DNA of 64,000 nucleotides, from positions 1 through 64,000 of the forward strand of contig JADJPH010000003.1 of the NCBI GenBank assembly GCA_016713335.1. Direction: 5' to 3'. The notes beneath the pieces were generated by a model. It worked only from the letters and a program-made list of their open reading frames with translations, was not told the DNA's origin and did not search any database. Every line of letters begins with the position of its first letter. The first letter of the stretch is position 1. The DNA comes from Candidatus Fredericiella danica. Lineage in GTDB: Bacteria > Chloroflexota > Anaerolineae > Caldilineales > Caldilineaceae. Made by a program: the position numbers and the translations under genes. Positions 37,980 to 47,330 of the stretch are shown piece by piece.

Positions 37980-40261
37980 TCATCCATTCCCGCTGCGCGG
38001 AACTCCTGTTCATCACTCTCCATCGCATGGGCAGTCATGGCGATGATGTAGGGTTGTTCTGTTGAGGTGAACTCAGCCCGAATCCGTCGGGTCGCTGACA
38101 CCCCGTCGAGCACCGGCATCTGAACGTCCATCAGCACAACGTCGAATGACTGGCGCTGCAACGACTGAATCGCCTCCTCCCCGTTGCCGGCTACATCCGC
38201 CCGATAGCCCAGACGTTCGAGCATGCGCAAAGCGACTTTCTGATTGACAGCATTATCCTCCACCAAGAGAATATGCAGCGGCATCTGTTTCGCCATGCCG
38301 GCGTCGAACAGGGCGGTGGGCGTCACTAACGGCGCGCGGTCGTAGGTGGTCGGGTGAAGCACCTGCACGAGCACAGTGCGGAGCAACCCCGTCTTGACCG
38401 GTTTCACGATCTGCGCGGCGAAAAGACTTTGCGGCGCCTCATAGTGCGGCAACGCCAATGACGTCAGCAGCACAAGCGGCAACGTCGCACACTGCGGCTG
38501 GCGGCGAATCTCTTGCGCCAACATGGCGCCGTCCATCCGCGGCATCTGCATATCAATCAACGCGACATCGTATTGCGCCCCACTTTCAAGCACCTGCAGC
38601 GCCTCCCAGCCTGACCCCACCGCATCCCAATGCATTCCAAACGACTTTGCTTGCAGCCCGGCGATGCGGCGATTGGTGGCGTCGTCATCCACAATGAGGA
38701 CGCGCATCCCCGCCAACTGCGCAATCTGCTTTGTCACCATGTCCGGCTCGGCATGCTGTGCGATACCTACCAGGGTGACGGTAAAGTGAAAGGTGCTGCC
38801 CACACCCAACTCGCTCTCGACCCAAATCGCACCCCCCATCAACTCCACCAATTGCCGGCAAATGACAAGTCCCAGCCCAGTTCCCCCATACGTCCGGGTC
38901 GTCGACGCATCCACCTGGCTGAACGGGCGGAAGAGCCGGTCCATGCGGTCTTGCGGAATCCCGATGCCGGTGTCACGGATCGCAAAGTGAACCTGCACCA
39001 GTTGGTTTGGGGCCGGGATCTCGGTGGCATCCGCCAATTGAACCGTCAGTTCGACCTCACCGGCGCTGGTGAACTTGACGGCGTTGTTCAAGAGGTTGAC
39101 CAGCACCTGGCGCAAGCGCGTAACGTCCCCGACCACCATCTCGGGTACCGTCTCCGCCACGGAATAGGCCAGATTGAGATTCTTCTCACCGGCTTTCATG
39201 GTCAGCAGGTCGATTGCTTCTTCAACGCAGCCGTGGAGATTGAAGGGTTGTTGTTCCAGATCGAGGCGGCCCGCTTCGATCTTCGAGAAGTCCAGAATGT
39301 CGTTGATGACGGCAAGGAGCGCATCGCTGCTCGTGCGAATCGTCTCCGCATATTCTGTTTGTTCCGGCGTCAGCCTCGTCTCCAGTAGCAGTCCACTCAT
39401 GCCGACCACTGCGTTGAGGGGCGTCCGGATCTCGTGGCTCATATTGGCCAGAAATTCCGACTTCGTGCGATTGGCCGCTTCGGCCGCGATTTTTGCCGTG
39501 CGTAATTCTTGCTCTACGGCGGTCCGATTCACTTCGGTGCGATGGATCCTGCGCCAACTCAACAGAATCATGGCGCACCCGGCCAGCCACACCAAGAAAT
39601 GTCCGATTGCAATGTGGGTCAGTTCTTCATTTTGCATCGCCCACAAGAGGCGCCATCGGGATGTTTACAAAGATGGCGCCGCCAATATCGCCCAGTTGCC
39701 GATCCGTGTAGGTGTGGCAGGCGGTGCACCGGTCGGTGATCAAAATGGGGCGTGCATAGCGCATGTAGGTACGCCCGTCAATTTTCTCCAATCTCGCTCA
39801 CTTGCTGTTCGCCACGTTCGAAGGCGAGCAGCGCATTGTGCTCCCAGCCATCCGGTGCATTCTCTGGATTGATTGGGTTCAAGCTGGTGATTTTCCCAGT
39901 GGGTGCGTCGTCGCGGCCTTGCGTGGCATAGGCTTCGCTGAGCACTTGCGCCGGACTCAGCAACATCAAGCGCCGCCCGCTCGGGGTAGTCACGATCGTT
40001 TCTGGTACGTTTTTCATGCCCTGAGCCGCAACCGTAGTTGCATCGACCGGCACGTAGATCCCGCCATGACTGGCTGCCCACAACCGGAACATGTGGTCCC
40101 GGTCATAGGACACTGCAGCTTCTAAGCTCAGCGTAGTGGAGCGTATCATCATATGAATGCTCCGCATTCCACAGCAGCGACAGGACCACCACCACTGTCC
40201 ATACCAGTAGGAGGCCCAAAGTAATCCATCGCAGTTGCCTTGTTGCGTTTGTGTCTTTCAT
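37754..40261 (-). CDS. Hybrid histidine kinase with haem-binding Tll0287-like (DUF3365) sensor
   Basis: From ATG 40261: TM1 (WITLGLLLVWTVVVVLSLLW), a periplasmic DUF3365-type domain (LMLLSPAQVLSEAYATQG ... RTYMRYARPILITDRCTACHTY with one CXXCH haem site), TM2 (IGHFLVWLAGCAMILLSW), HisKA ANMSHEIRTPLNAVVGM, HATPase (NLLNNAVKFTS, DTGIGIP, GGTGLGL), a first receiver (VLIVDDDATN ... DVALIDMQMPRMDG) and a second receiver (ILLVEDNAVNQ ... DVVLMDVQMPVLDG). Breaks near 40110 (extra A) and 39787 (AAAA for AAAAA). A redox, NO or O2 signal is plausible. The last ~45 residues overlap the opposing kinase; TAG at 37891-37893 in another frame may be the true stop. Confidence 0.85.
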
Positions 40262-40509
40262 TGCCCGGACCTATCGCGTGTCCAATTTGCTCCACGTCGC
40301 CTGGCGCCGGCCGAAACACGGGGCGTTGTTGCCTGCCACGAATGATCATAGGCATAACTCGGGAAAAAATCATCAGATAAATGTCGTCACTATCTAGAGC
40401 AAGACTGTAAGGTCGGGGTCAAGTGGCGGGGTATTTCAACTCGGGGGGAATTGATTGACAAGATACGTTACCTTTGGTTTGCGGCCGAGGCATCCACCCT
40501 CGGTTGGAT

Positions 40510-40899
40510 CTACGGCTGCTCCACGAGGTCCCACTTGTTGCCATAGAGGTCAAAGAAAACGACGACCCACCCATAGGGCTCGTGACGCGGCTGCTCGGCG
40601 AACTGTACGCCCCGCGCCAGCAGCGCCTGATAGTCATTCCAAAAACTGGTCGTCTTCAGGAAGAGAAAGACGCGCCCGCCCGTCTGATTGCCGGCATGCG
40701 CCAATTGCTCGTCATTGACCGCTTTCGCCAGCAACAGCGCAGCCCCCGCCGAGCCTGGTGGCGCCACGCGCACCCAGCGTTTGCCATTGCCGAGGGGGGT
40801 GTCTTCGAGGAGTGCGAAACCAAGTACATCCACGAAATATGCAATCGCTTCGTCATAATCGCGCACGACCAGCGCCAAAGCGGCAATCGATTGCACCAT
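40510..40899 (-). CDS. VOC (glyoxalase/bleomycin-resistance) family protein
   Basis: 129 residues with two beta-alpha-beta-beta-beta modules: IAALALVVRDYDEAIAYFVDVLGF at the start and GGRVFLFLKTTSFWNDYQALLARGV / YGWVVVFFDLYGNKWDLVEQ at the end, the latter with the terminal Glu usually binding metal. Substrate cannot be told; these are lyases, dioxygenases or drug-binding proteins. ATG 40899 follows GTG 40902. An RNA element and a strong terminator sit directly upstream between a promoter and this gene, so expression is probably attenuated. Confidence 0.85.
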   Translation of the reverse strand: MVQSIAALALVVRDYDEAIAYFVDVLGFALLEDTPLGNGKRWVRVAPPGSAGAALLLAKAVNDEQLAHAGNQTGGRVFLFLKTTSFWNDYQALLARGVQFAEQPRHEPYGWVVVFFDLYGNKWDLVEQP

Positions 40900-40922
40900 C
40901 ACGTTCTGCCAATATCCTTAAC

Positions 40923-40955
40923 AAAAAAACGGTCTACGCTCATGAGCGTAGACCG
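40923..40955 (-). terminator. Strong intrinsic terminator in the VOC leader
   Basis: A perfect palindrome of 26 bases (40930-40955, arms CGGTCTACGCTCA/TGAGCGTAGACCG) followed on the minus strand by T7. It lies 24 bp upstream of the VOC start and downstream of a promoter, so it is inside the leader. Confidence 0.85.
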
Positions 40956-40974
40956 AAAACTGGGCAAAAGAGAA

Positions 40975-41024
40975 GGCTAGTACGTCCCCCGAAGCCGGGT
41001 TTTGGGACCCAGCACGCACTAGCC
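40975..41024 (-). ncRNA. Candidate structured RNA with a pseudoknot
   Basis: On the minus strand GGCTAGTGCGT (41024-41014) pairs with ACGTACTAGCC (40985-40975): 11 bp, one G-U. Inside, GCTGGGT (41013-41007) pairs with ACCCGGC (41000-40994), 7 bp. The hexaloop CCCAAA can pair its CCC with the GGGGG at 40990-40986 as a pseudoknot. Predicted transcription begins about 5 nt before the outer stem. I do not recognise a known class. Confidence 0.55.
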
Positions 41025-41035
41025 TCTTGAACAAC

Positions 41036-41064
41036 ATTATTGCACGAATGCGGCTGCCTGTCAA
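41036..41064 (-). promoter_or_regulatory. Promoter of the structured RNA / VOC leader
   Basis: Minus strand TTGACA (41064-41059), 17-bp spacer, AATAAT (41041-41036). Confidence 0.65.
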
Positions 41065-41286
41065 TCCCCCAAAATAGAATTTTTTAGCATTTGCTATTCG
41101 CCATTGTCAGCAATGGCCGTCGGCAAAACCCGCCAGCGCACCCCCGTTGTGCAAAACTAAACGTAACTAACCGGCAGTGCCGGCGTCATCGCATTTATAA
41201 CGTCTTTTCAAGGCTGTCGCCGGCACTCTCTCGCTGCTCTTCACTCCCGCCTCGGGCGCCAGACGGCCTCCATTGTGGAGGGTACT

Positions 41287-41400
41287 ATGGACGAAGAGCA
41301 GGGCGGCTACTCAGATCTCTTTTACGTGATGCTGATCATCGGCATCATCGGCGTGATCGGTTTTGTCCTGGTTGCTGCCGGCGGCGCTGCCGCCCACTAA
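41287..41400 (+). CDS. 37-residue single-span membrane protein
   Basis: ATG 41287 follows GGAGGGTACT. The product begins MDEEQGGYSDLF, then one hydrophobic span (YVMLIIGIIGVIGFVLVAAG) and ends GGAAAH. An acidic N-terminus and a single helix fit a small membrane-complex subunit or regulator. No family recognised; neighbours give no hint. Confidence 0.6.
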   Translation: MDEEQGGYSDLFYVMLIIGIIGVIGFVLVAAGGAAAH

Positions 41401-41589
41401 TCCATACAGTCATCACATCCCCCTGAAAGTCCGCGGACCGGTGCGCCCGTTCGGTGCTGCATGGCGACCGATACGAATCCATTCCACATCTTTCGCCTGA
41501 TCGACGTACAAACGGCGACGGTCAAGCAGAGCCTTTGGCGTCGCCGTGTCCGTCGTGCCGACGAATCCCCGTTGCCACCGTCCAGGGCA

Positions 41590-41830
41590 TCGTAGGGACA
41601 CAGCACTGCCGTGTCCGTTTGGTTGACACGCATACCCCTTCGCCCCGTCTAGGACAATGATGATCCGGCCATCGTGATGCCGTGCTAGCCTGTATCTGTT
41701 ACCGATCGGAACCATCCTGAAATTGCCAACCTCGCGCGCCGAGCCCACCTCGGACACGGCAATGCCGGTGTCCCTACACGGGTCTTCGTCGGTGACCACG
41801 GACACGGCAATGCCGGTGCACCTACGGTTC
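41590..41830. repeat. Three copies of a GACACGGCA-TGCCGTGTC-type palindromic repeat
   Basis: GGGACACAGCACTGCCGTGTCC (41594), GGACACGGCAATGCCGGTGTCCCTAC (41753) and GGACACGGCAATGCCGGTGCACCTAC (41799) are imperfect palindromes. The minus-strand reading frame over 41413-41919 translates these repeats and is not credited as a gene. Confidence 0.65.
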
Positions 41831-41883
41831 GTCCTGGACGGATCCAAAAAATCCGAAACCCACCCGGCACGTCTGCACCTGTA

Positions 41884-41912
41884 TTGACTTCCATGACGCG
41901 GTGTGTTATCAT
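41884..41912 (+). promoter_or_regulatory. Promoter of the phasin-like gene with direct-repeat operator
   Basis: TTGACT, 17-bp spacer, TATCAT. CCATGACGCGGTGTGTTAT (41891) and CCATGACGCATTGCGTTAT (41916) are direct repeats 25 bp apart, about two and a half helical turns; the first covers the spacer and -10. This is the usual layout of a repressor or activator site. Confidence 0.6.
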
Positions 41913-42012
41913 TCACCATGACGCATTGCGTTATATTCGCGGTTGTGACGATATGAAGCGGTAATCGGGGGCGAACAGCGCGCCCCGGTTGCTTGTAGCA
42001 GAGGAGTGCAAG

Positions 42013-42522
42013 ATGAAGACGGGGATGGGCAGCTTAGATGTGCCGAACCCATTCGACGCGTCGTTGTTACAGGCGCACGTTGAGCGCCAGTGGCAGCGAT
42101 TGGCCCAGCGCAGCCGCCAGTTGGCATTAGCCTACGTCGGCGCCTGGGGGTTCGCCTATGACAAGACGCGCGACCTCTATGATGGCGGAACTCGTCTCTG
42201 GACGGACGCCGAACGGAAGGGTGAACAGATCGAGACATTCTTCAGTGAGCGCGTGCTCTCTTTGGAAACACGCGCAACCGATGAAGTGAAGCGATTCCAA
42301 GGCTCGCTCGAGGTCAGTGGGCAACAGTTGCGCCAGAACGTCTTTGAATCGCATGCCGGTATCAGTGAAGAACTGGAACGCCAGATTGAACTGGCGGTGG
42401 CCAACCTTGGCATCCCAAGCCGGGATCAGTTGGAGCGCCTGAACGCGGAAATCGAAGAACTAAACCGGAGGATCGACGCAGAACTGGAACGCCAGCGAGC
42501 AGTTGCACATCAGCCGGCGTAG
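42013..42522 (+). CDS. Phasin-like, coiled-coil protein
   Basis: 169 residues. GAGGAG lies 6 nt before ATG 42013. The sequence is almost entirely helical with heptads (VERQWQRLAQRSRQLAL, SLETRATDEVKRFQGSLE) and ends NLGIPSRDQLERLNAEIEEL, resembling the C-terminus of PhaE/PhaF-type phasins (IP(S/T)-R--LERL). Phasins coat polyhydroxyalkanoate granules. No PHA synthase is in the window, so the role is tentative. Confidence 0.6.
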   Translation: MKTGMGSLDVPNPFDASLLQAHVERQWQRLAQRSRQLALAYVGAWGFAYDKTRDLYDGGTRLWTDAERKGEQIETFFSERVLSLETRATDEVKRFQGSLEVSGQQLRQNVFESHAGISEELERQIELAVANLGIPSRDQLERLNAEIEELNRRIDAELERQRAVAHQPA

Positions 42523-42534
42523 CCAGATTTTCAA

Positions 42535-42568
42535 AGGTGGTCACTGCATACGCAGTGGCCACCTTGTT
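42535..42568. terminator. Bidirectional terminator between convergent genes
   Basis: A 13-bp stem AGGTGGTCACTGC/GCAGTGGCCACCT (one G-U), loop ATAC, followed by TTGTT on the plus strand. It lies between the phasin-like gene and the lipase. Confidence 0.75.
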
Positions 42569-42595
42569 GCTGCCAGGCGCCGAAATCGTGGCTGC

Positions 42596-43433
42596 CTAAC
42601 CTCGATGGCGTTCCAGCCACGCAACGAGCACCGCAAACACCTCCGCACGGTGCGTATCGTTGTGAGATTCGTGATACCCACCCTCCCACTCGATCCACTC
42701 CTTGTCCGTCAGGGTGACGTGCGCGTAAAACGTGCGGCTACCTTCAATCGAGACCAGTTGATCTCCGGTCCCGTGATAAAGCAGCAGCGGCAGCTTCAAA
42801 TCTCCTGCATGCGTCTGCGTCCACGTCTGCGCCTTTTCGATTTCGGTGCCTAACCGGGCGGACGCCTTGCCATGCACCCACGGGTCATCCCGATAGCGCG
42901 CCACCTCGGCGGCGTCTCGCGAGATCGTGTCGGGCTTGAGCCCCGTATCCAACGCAAAACCAGGCCAGATCTTCGACATTGTACGCGCCGCAGTATACAG
43001 CGCAGGCGACAACTTCGCTTGTGACAGCAGTGGCGCCGACGCAATCACGCCCCCTGAGGCCCTCCGGGCGGCGAATCGCATAGTTGAGCGCAATCAGCCC
43101 GCCGAGGCTGTGACCAAACAGGAAGAGCGGCGCCTCCGTGGTGGCGCCCCTGGCCGAGGCGATCAGGGCGCCCACGTCGTCCGTGAACTCGTCAAACGCC
43201 ATGACGTGGCCGCGCTGCCCCGCGGTCTGCCCATGTCCCCGCTGGTCCATCGAATAAATCGCATAGCCCTTTGCGGTCAGTGCATCCACCAGGTAGCCAT
43301 AGCGACCACTGTGCTCGCCAAAACCATGAATCAGCACCAGTGCCCCGCGCGTGGCGCCGCCTGGTTGCCAGGTCTGGGTGAAGAGGGTCACGCCATTGAC
43401 GCCTGCCAGCGTTCCCGTGCGATGCGTAGCCAT
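42596..43433 (-). CDS. Alpha/beta hydrolase, monoacylglycerol-lipase type (one apparent indel)
   Basis: About 279 residues. Oxyanion-hole region LVLIHGFGEHSGRYGYL, DQRGHGQTAGQRGHV, nucleophile LFLFGHSLGGLIALNYA (Ser ~115), acid LLYHGTGDQLVS (Asp ~225) and catalytic His in GGYHESHNDTHR (~255). This is the monoacylglycerol lipase/lysophospholipase family signature set. G5 for G4 at 43050-43054 shifts the frame after RPEGLRG; removing it gives GVIASAPLL. Soluble, no signal peptide. Confidence 0.9.
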
Positions 43434-43453
43434 GCTTGTCTCCTTACAGATGC

Positions 43454-43870
43454 TTATGAAAACAGTGGCGATTGATAACCAGGATTGCCTGCCGCCCGGC
43501 GCAACTCTCCCACCAACCGGCCTACATATTCGGTCAGCAAATCCAGGATCTGGGCAAACGCAGCATACGTAGCGCCTGCGACAGGCAGGTCGGCCAACAA
43601 GTTCACGTCGCCGTCGCTATCCAGGGCAAACCGTGCTGCTGTCAGACGCTGGTTTAGCCTCAATAGGATGGGCAGAAGGGCACCTGGCTCGACCATCGAG
43701 GCCGCCGTTAGGAGCGGGCTCACCGCAAGATGAACCCAATCATCTTCGACAAAAACGAAGAGATCGAATTCGTCGTCGGTTTCAGTGGCGAAGGTGGCAC
43801 GGAAAACGCCACCTTCGACTTCGACATACCCCCACTCATAGCGCTTGAACCAGGCGGCAAGGTTAACCAT
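43454..43870 (-). CDS. YbjN-like small protein
   Basis: 138 residues from ATG 43870 (an in-frame upstream extension exists). WFKRYEWGYVEVEGGVFRATF, a strand-rich middle (FDLFVFVEDDWVHLAVSPL) and a C-terminal helix (FAQILDLLTEYVGRLVGEL) resemble the YbjN/T3SS-chaperone-like fold. Function unknown in this context. 20 bp upstream of the lipase on the same strand. Confidence 0.6.
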   Translation of the reverse strand: MVNLAAWFKRYEWGYVEVEGGVFRATFATETDDEFDLFVFVEDDWVHLAVSPLLTAASMVEPGALLPILLRLNQRLTAARFALDSDGDVNLLADLPVAGATYAAFAQILDLLTEYVGRLVGELRRAAGNPGYQSPLFS

Positions 43871-44058
43871 GACTATGATCTTACCTGCTCTAAATACCAA
43901 TGGGCAAACGACGTTACGCCTACCTGGCGACACACGATTTTGGCGGCGTTCGAGGCCGCAACCTATAATCTACGCTGGCTGTTGGTTAGAGGCTTGGCCA
44001 ATGGCTTGCACCCGTATGGTTGTAGATCCAGTCAGGCGGCAAAAGCAAATTGGTCACA

Positions 44059-44844
44059 ATGCAGGACGTTGCGCCAACAACAATCGAATTGAATCATGAG
44101 CGCGAGGACGAGCTTCGCCAATGGTTGATTGCACACTATCGGCCCGTCTACGGCGACGGCACTCAAGCATATGTCGAGTCAGTTCTCGATCTCAGCGGCT
44201 ATGTCGATCGGTTCAACTATTTGCGGAGCGTGGCGCCTGACGTCTTTCGCCGCGGCGCAGCCCTGGCGGTGTCTGGGTTTGCGCTGGGCTCGGAAATGAT
44301 CGTGGCCCGGCAACTGGGATTTGACCCGGTTTGCGGCGTCGAAGTGGAGCATTTTCTGGTGGAGGCAACGCAACGACGGCTGGCCTATTTGCCGGGCATG
44401 CAACTTGATTATTATGCGGGTGACACTCTGCCCTATCCAGATGAGGCTTTTACTGTGGTGACATCTGGCCATGTGATTGAACACACGCGGGACCCCGCGC
44501 TCTATCTGCGCGAATGCATGCGGGTGCTGCAATCTGATGGCGTGCTGGCACTTGAGTTCCCAACGCGCTACCACTATCGCGAATTGCACACGCGCTTGCC
44601 GTCGCTCGAATGGCTGCCGAAGCCAATGCGCAACCTTGGTCTGCAGGCCCTATCACACCCAAAGCGACACCGCTTCCCAGCCAGGTGAAGGCGCTACCAG
44701 TCAATCCTTGGGACCAATCTGCAACAGGTAAGCCCGCGTGATGTCAATCGCGCGCTGACGGCGGCCGGCATCCACTATGCGCTTCTCAATGTCGCAAGAC
44801 CGGCGCCAGGCATTGTGCGATGTACGCTTCGCAAAACCACATGA
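44059..44844 (+). CDS. Class I SAM-dependent methyltransferase interrupted by a TGA
   Basis: Methyltransf_11-type fold: LAVSGFALGSEMIVARQLGF (motif I), GVEVEHFLVEAT (motif II acidic end), LDYYAGDTLPYPDEAFTVVTSGHVIEHTRDP and LRECMRVLQSDGVLALEFP. A TGA at 44686 stops it, yet the same frame continues with RRYQSILGTNLQQVSPRDVN ... RTLRKTT-like sequence to TGA 44842, which looks like the missing C-terminus. A CGA to TGA change would explain it. ATG 44059 has no clear ribosome site. Substrate unknown. Confidence 0.7.
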
Positions 44845-44892
44845 CATTCTTTATGCAATGCAGGTATGCGGTTTATTTTACAAGAGGCTCCT

Positions 44893-45606
44893 ATGCACCG
44901 TCATGAGAATACGTTTCTTACCCTTGAGGAACTTGGCGCCCACTATGCGCCCTATGCCCCCAACTATGACATACGCTGGAATTACGCCACCCTTCATCAT
45001 TGGCGGCTCGGGCGCAGCGTTGCCAAGAACAGTGGCTTGATTGAACTCAAGCGCGGTGATCGCTCGGTTATTGATGGCTGGTTGCGCAAGGACGATGCGC
45101 TCAAGCTATACGAGATGGCCTACTATGCGCCGGGCGACATTCTGGAACTCGGTTCATATCACGGGCTAAGCACGACCATTCTGGCGAAGGCCAATCGTGC
45201 GGCGGGCAATCAGCGGCGGATTGTCAGCGTAGATCTGACGCCGGATGCGGTTGAGATCACGCGAGACACGTTGCGTTCACAAGGGCTGGATCAGAACGTA
45301 TCAAATATCCAGGACGATGCCGTGCATGCCGTGCAGTCTTTTGTTGATGCCGGGCGCACATTTGGCTTCGTGTTTGTTGACCACTCGCACGCCTACACGC
45401 CCGTCTATGAAGTGTGCCGGCGCTTGGGGCCGATCGTGGTTCCCGATGGCTTCTGTCTCTTTCATGATTTCAACGACCCACGCAATCGTGATGAGCAGGA
45501 TGAAAGTTACGGCGTCTATCAGGCCGTGGTTGCCGGCATGGATCCAGCCCAGTTCGAATTCTGGGGAACCTATGGCTGCACCGCGCTATATCGGCGGATC
45601 AAATGA
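44893..45606 (+). CDS. Class I SAM-dependent methyltransferase (Methyltransf_24 type)
   Basis: 237 residues from ATG 44893 (GAGG upstream). GDILELGSYHGLSTTILAKA (SAM motif I), RIVSVDLTPDAVEITRDTL (ribose-binding Asp), FGFVFVDHSHAYTPVYEV and DGFCLFHDFNDPRN place it with cephalosporin-hydroxylase/O-methyltransferase-like enzymes. 48 bp after the preceding methyltransferase; the pair may act on a common glycan or lipid target, which is an inference. Confidence 0.85.
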   Translation: MHRHENTFLTLEELGAHYAPYAPNYDIRWNYATLHHWRLGRSVAKNSGLIELKRGDRSVIDGWLRKDDALKLYEMAYYAPGDILELGSYHGLSTTILAKANRAAGNQRRIVSVDLTPDAVEITRDTLRSQGLDQNVSNIQDDAVHAVQSFVDAGRTFGFVFVDHSHAYTPVYEVCRRLGPIVVPDGFCLFHDFNDPRNRDEQDESYGVYQAVVAGMDPAQFEFWGTYGCTALYRRIK

Positions 45607-45613
45607 TCTCAGA

Positions 45614-45642
45614 TTGACATGGCTGCGCAGGCATGCTACCCT
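45614..45642 (+). promoter_or_regulatory. Promoter of the aromatic amino acid operon leader
   Basis: TTGACA (45614-45619), 17-bp spacer, TACCCT (45637-45642). The predicted transcript has a leader of about 350 nt before aroH. Confidence 0.6.
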
Positions 45643-45769
45643 TGCGCATGATCAGGTTCACAGGCTAGATTTGGCTTTCAGGTTCAGTAAGACCGGCGCG
45701 CAAAAGCAACCATGAGCATTCAGCAGCTGCCCCAGACCACCCAATCACATTCATTGCTGATTGCACGCA

Positions 45770-45886
45770 TTGGCACACCCGCTCCACAACTGGCGCGGGT
45801 TTTTTGTTGCCTATTATTACCGGTTTTACTTTAGTGGCTTTCGCCACCTGCCAACCTGCGCCGCGGCGCCGAACCTGCCTGCCTGA
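45770..45886 (+). CDS. Candidate Phe/Tyr-rich leader peptide
   Basis: A 38-codon frame from TTG 45770 to TGA 45884 contains WRGFFVAYYYRFYFSGFR (45791-45844), ten aromatic residues in 18. Leader peptides of aromatic operons carry such runs of the regulated amino acid's codons. No good ribosome site precedes the TTG; a start at ATG 45712 would need one indel. Its codon run ends where the antiterminator arm begins (45837). Confidence 0.45.
   Translation: MAHPLHNWRGFFVAYYYRFYFSGFRHLPTCAAAPNLPA
45777..45805 (+). terminator. Possible first leader terminator
   Basis: Stem ACCCGC/GCGGGT (6 bp) with a 12-nt loop followed by T6. It may end the upstream methyltransferase transcript or act as a first attenuator; it overlaps the leader frame. 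Confidence 0.45.
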
Positions 45887-45942
45887 CAAACAGACAGCGA
45901 CCGCTACGAGAGCGAGGTTGGCGAAAGCTACCTCGCTCTTTT
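45837..45942 (+). promoter_or_regulatory. Attenuator: antiterminator and terminator before aroH
   Basis: Terminator: AGAGCGAGGT (45909-45918) pairs with ACCTCGCTCT (45930-45939) over 10 bp, followed by TTT. Antiterminator: GCTTTCGCCA (45837-45846) is perfectly complementary to TGGCGAAAGC (45919-45928), which forms the terminator loop. A competing hairpin GTGGC/GCCAC (45834-45848) can sequester the first arm. Three mutually exclusive helices downstream of an aromatic-rich frame are the hallmark of ribosome-mediated attenuation. Confidence 0.6.
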
Positions 45943-45997
45943 ATTTGGGGAAAAATTGCACTGGCGTCGACCTTCGCCAGCGGAAAGGGGATGGTAT

Positions 45998-46437
45998 ATG
46001 TCACTAGCATGCCGCGGGGTGCGGGGAGCAACCACCGTTGAATGCGATGATCGGGAGGGCATTCTGCGTGCCACACGCGAACTCCTGGCCTTGATCATCC
46101 ACTTAAACGGAATTCAAAAGGAAGACATCGCAAGTGCGATCTTTACGACCACCGTTGATCTCGTCGGCGCATTTCCGGCAACGGCGGCCCGCCAATTAGG
46201 CTGGCTTGACGTCCCCCTGATGTGTGCCCACGAGATTGACGTGCCGGGTTCGCTGCATCGCTGCATTCGTGTGATGTTGCATTGGAACACCGGCAAATCG
46301 CAGCACGATATCCAGCACGTCTACTTGAAGGAAGCACAGAGCCTCCGCCCCGACAAGACGGTGCTGCTGTCGAGCGTCGACATGGCCGAACTTAATCGTT
46401 GGATCGAGGAACAATTGGCAGTATGGAGTGGACCGCG

Positions 46438-46441
<4 letters not shown>
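45998..46441 (+). CDS. aroH: Chorismate mutase, AroH class
   Basis: Converts chorismate to prephenate. 147 residues, a little longer than the 127-residue B. subtilis enzyme. RGVRGATTVE (active-site Arg), VPLMCAHEIDVPGSLHRCIRVMLHWNT (Glu and Arg of the active site) and HVYLKEAQSLRPD mark the monofunctional trimeric class. ATG 45998 has AAAGGGG 7 nt upstream. Its stop overlaps the pheA start (ATGA), so the two are translationally coupled. First gene of the aromatic operon. Confidence 0.93.
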
Positions 46442-47298
<857 letters not shown>

Positions 47299-47330
47299 AT
47301 TGATTTAGTTATTCCTTATAGGAGGCACAG

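Noticed and set aside
40975..41024. Twister or hammerhead ribozyme for the pseudoknot RNA
   Set aside because: GGTCCCAAAACCCGG vaguely recalls twister, but the conserved internal-loop bases and cleavage site are not in place; hammerhead CTGANGA is absent.
41413..41919. 168-codon minus-strand frame
   Set aside because: Translates three copies of an intergenic palindromic repeat; no start signal and no protein-like composition.
45712..45834. Leader peptide in the other frame ending CCLLLPVLL, suggesting Leu control
   Set aside because: It has an ATG but no clear ribosome site, and Leu control does not fit the Phe/Tyr operon; the aromatic-rich frame over the same bases fits better. Kept only as a possible upstream half if an indel exists.
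45804..46007. 67-codon frame over the attenuator
   Set aside because: Overlaps the terminator and aroH start; basic, unstructured translation without a start signal.
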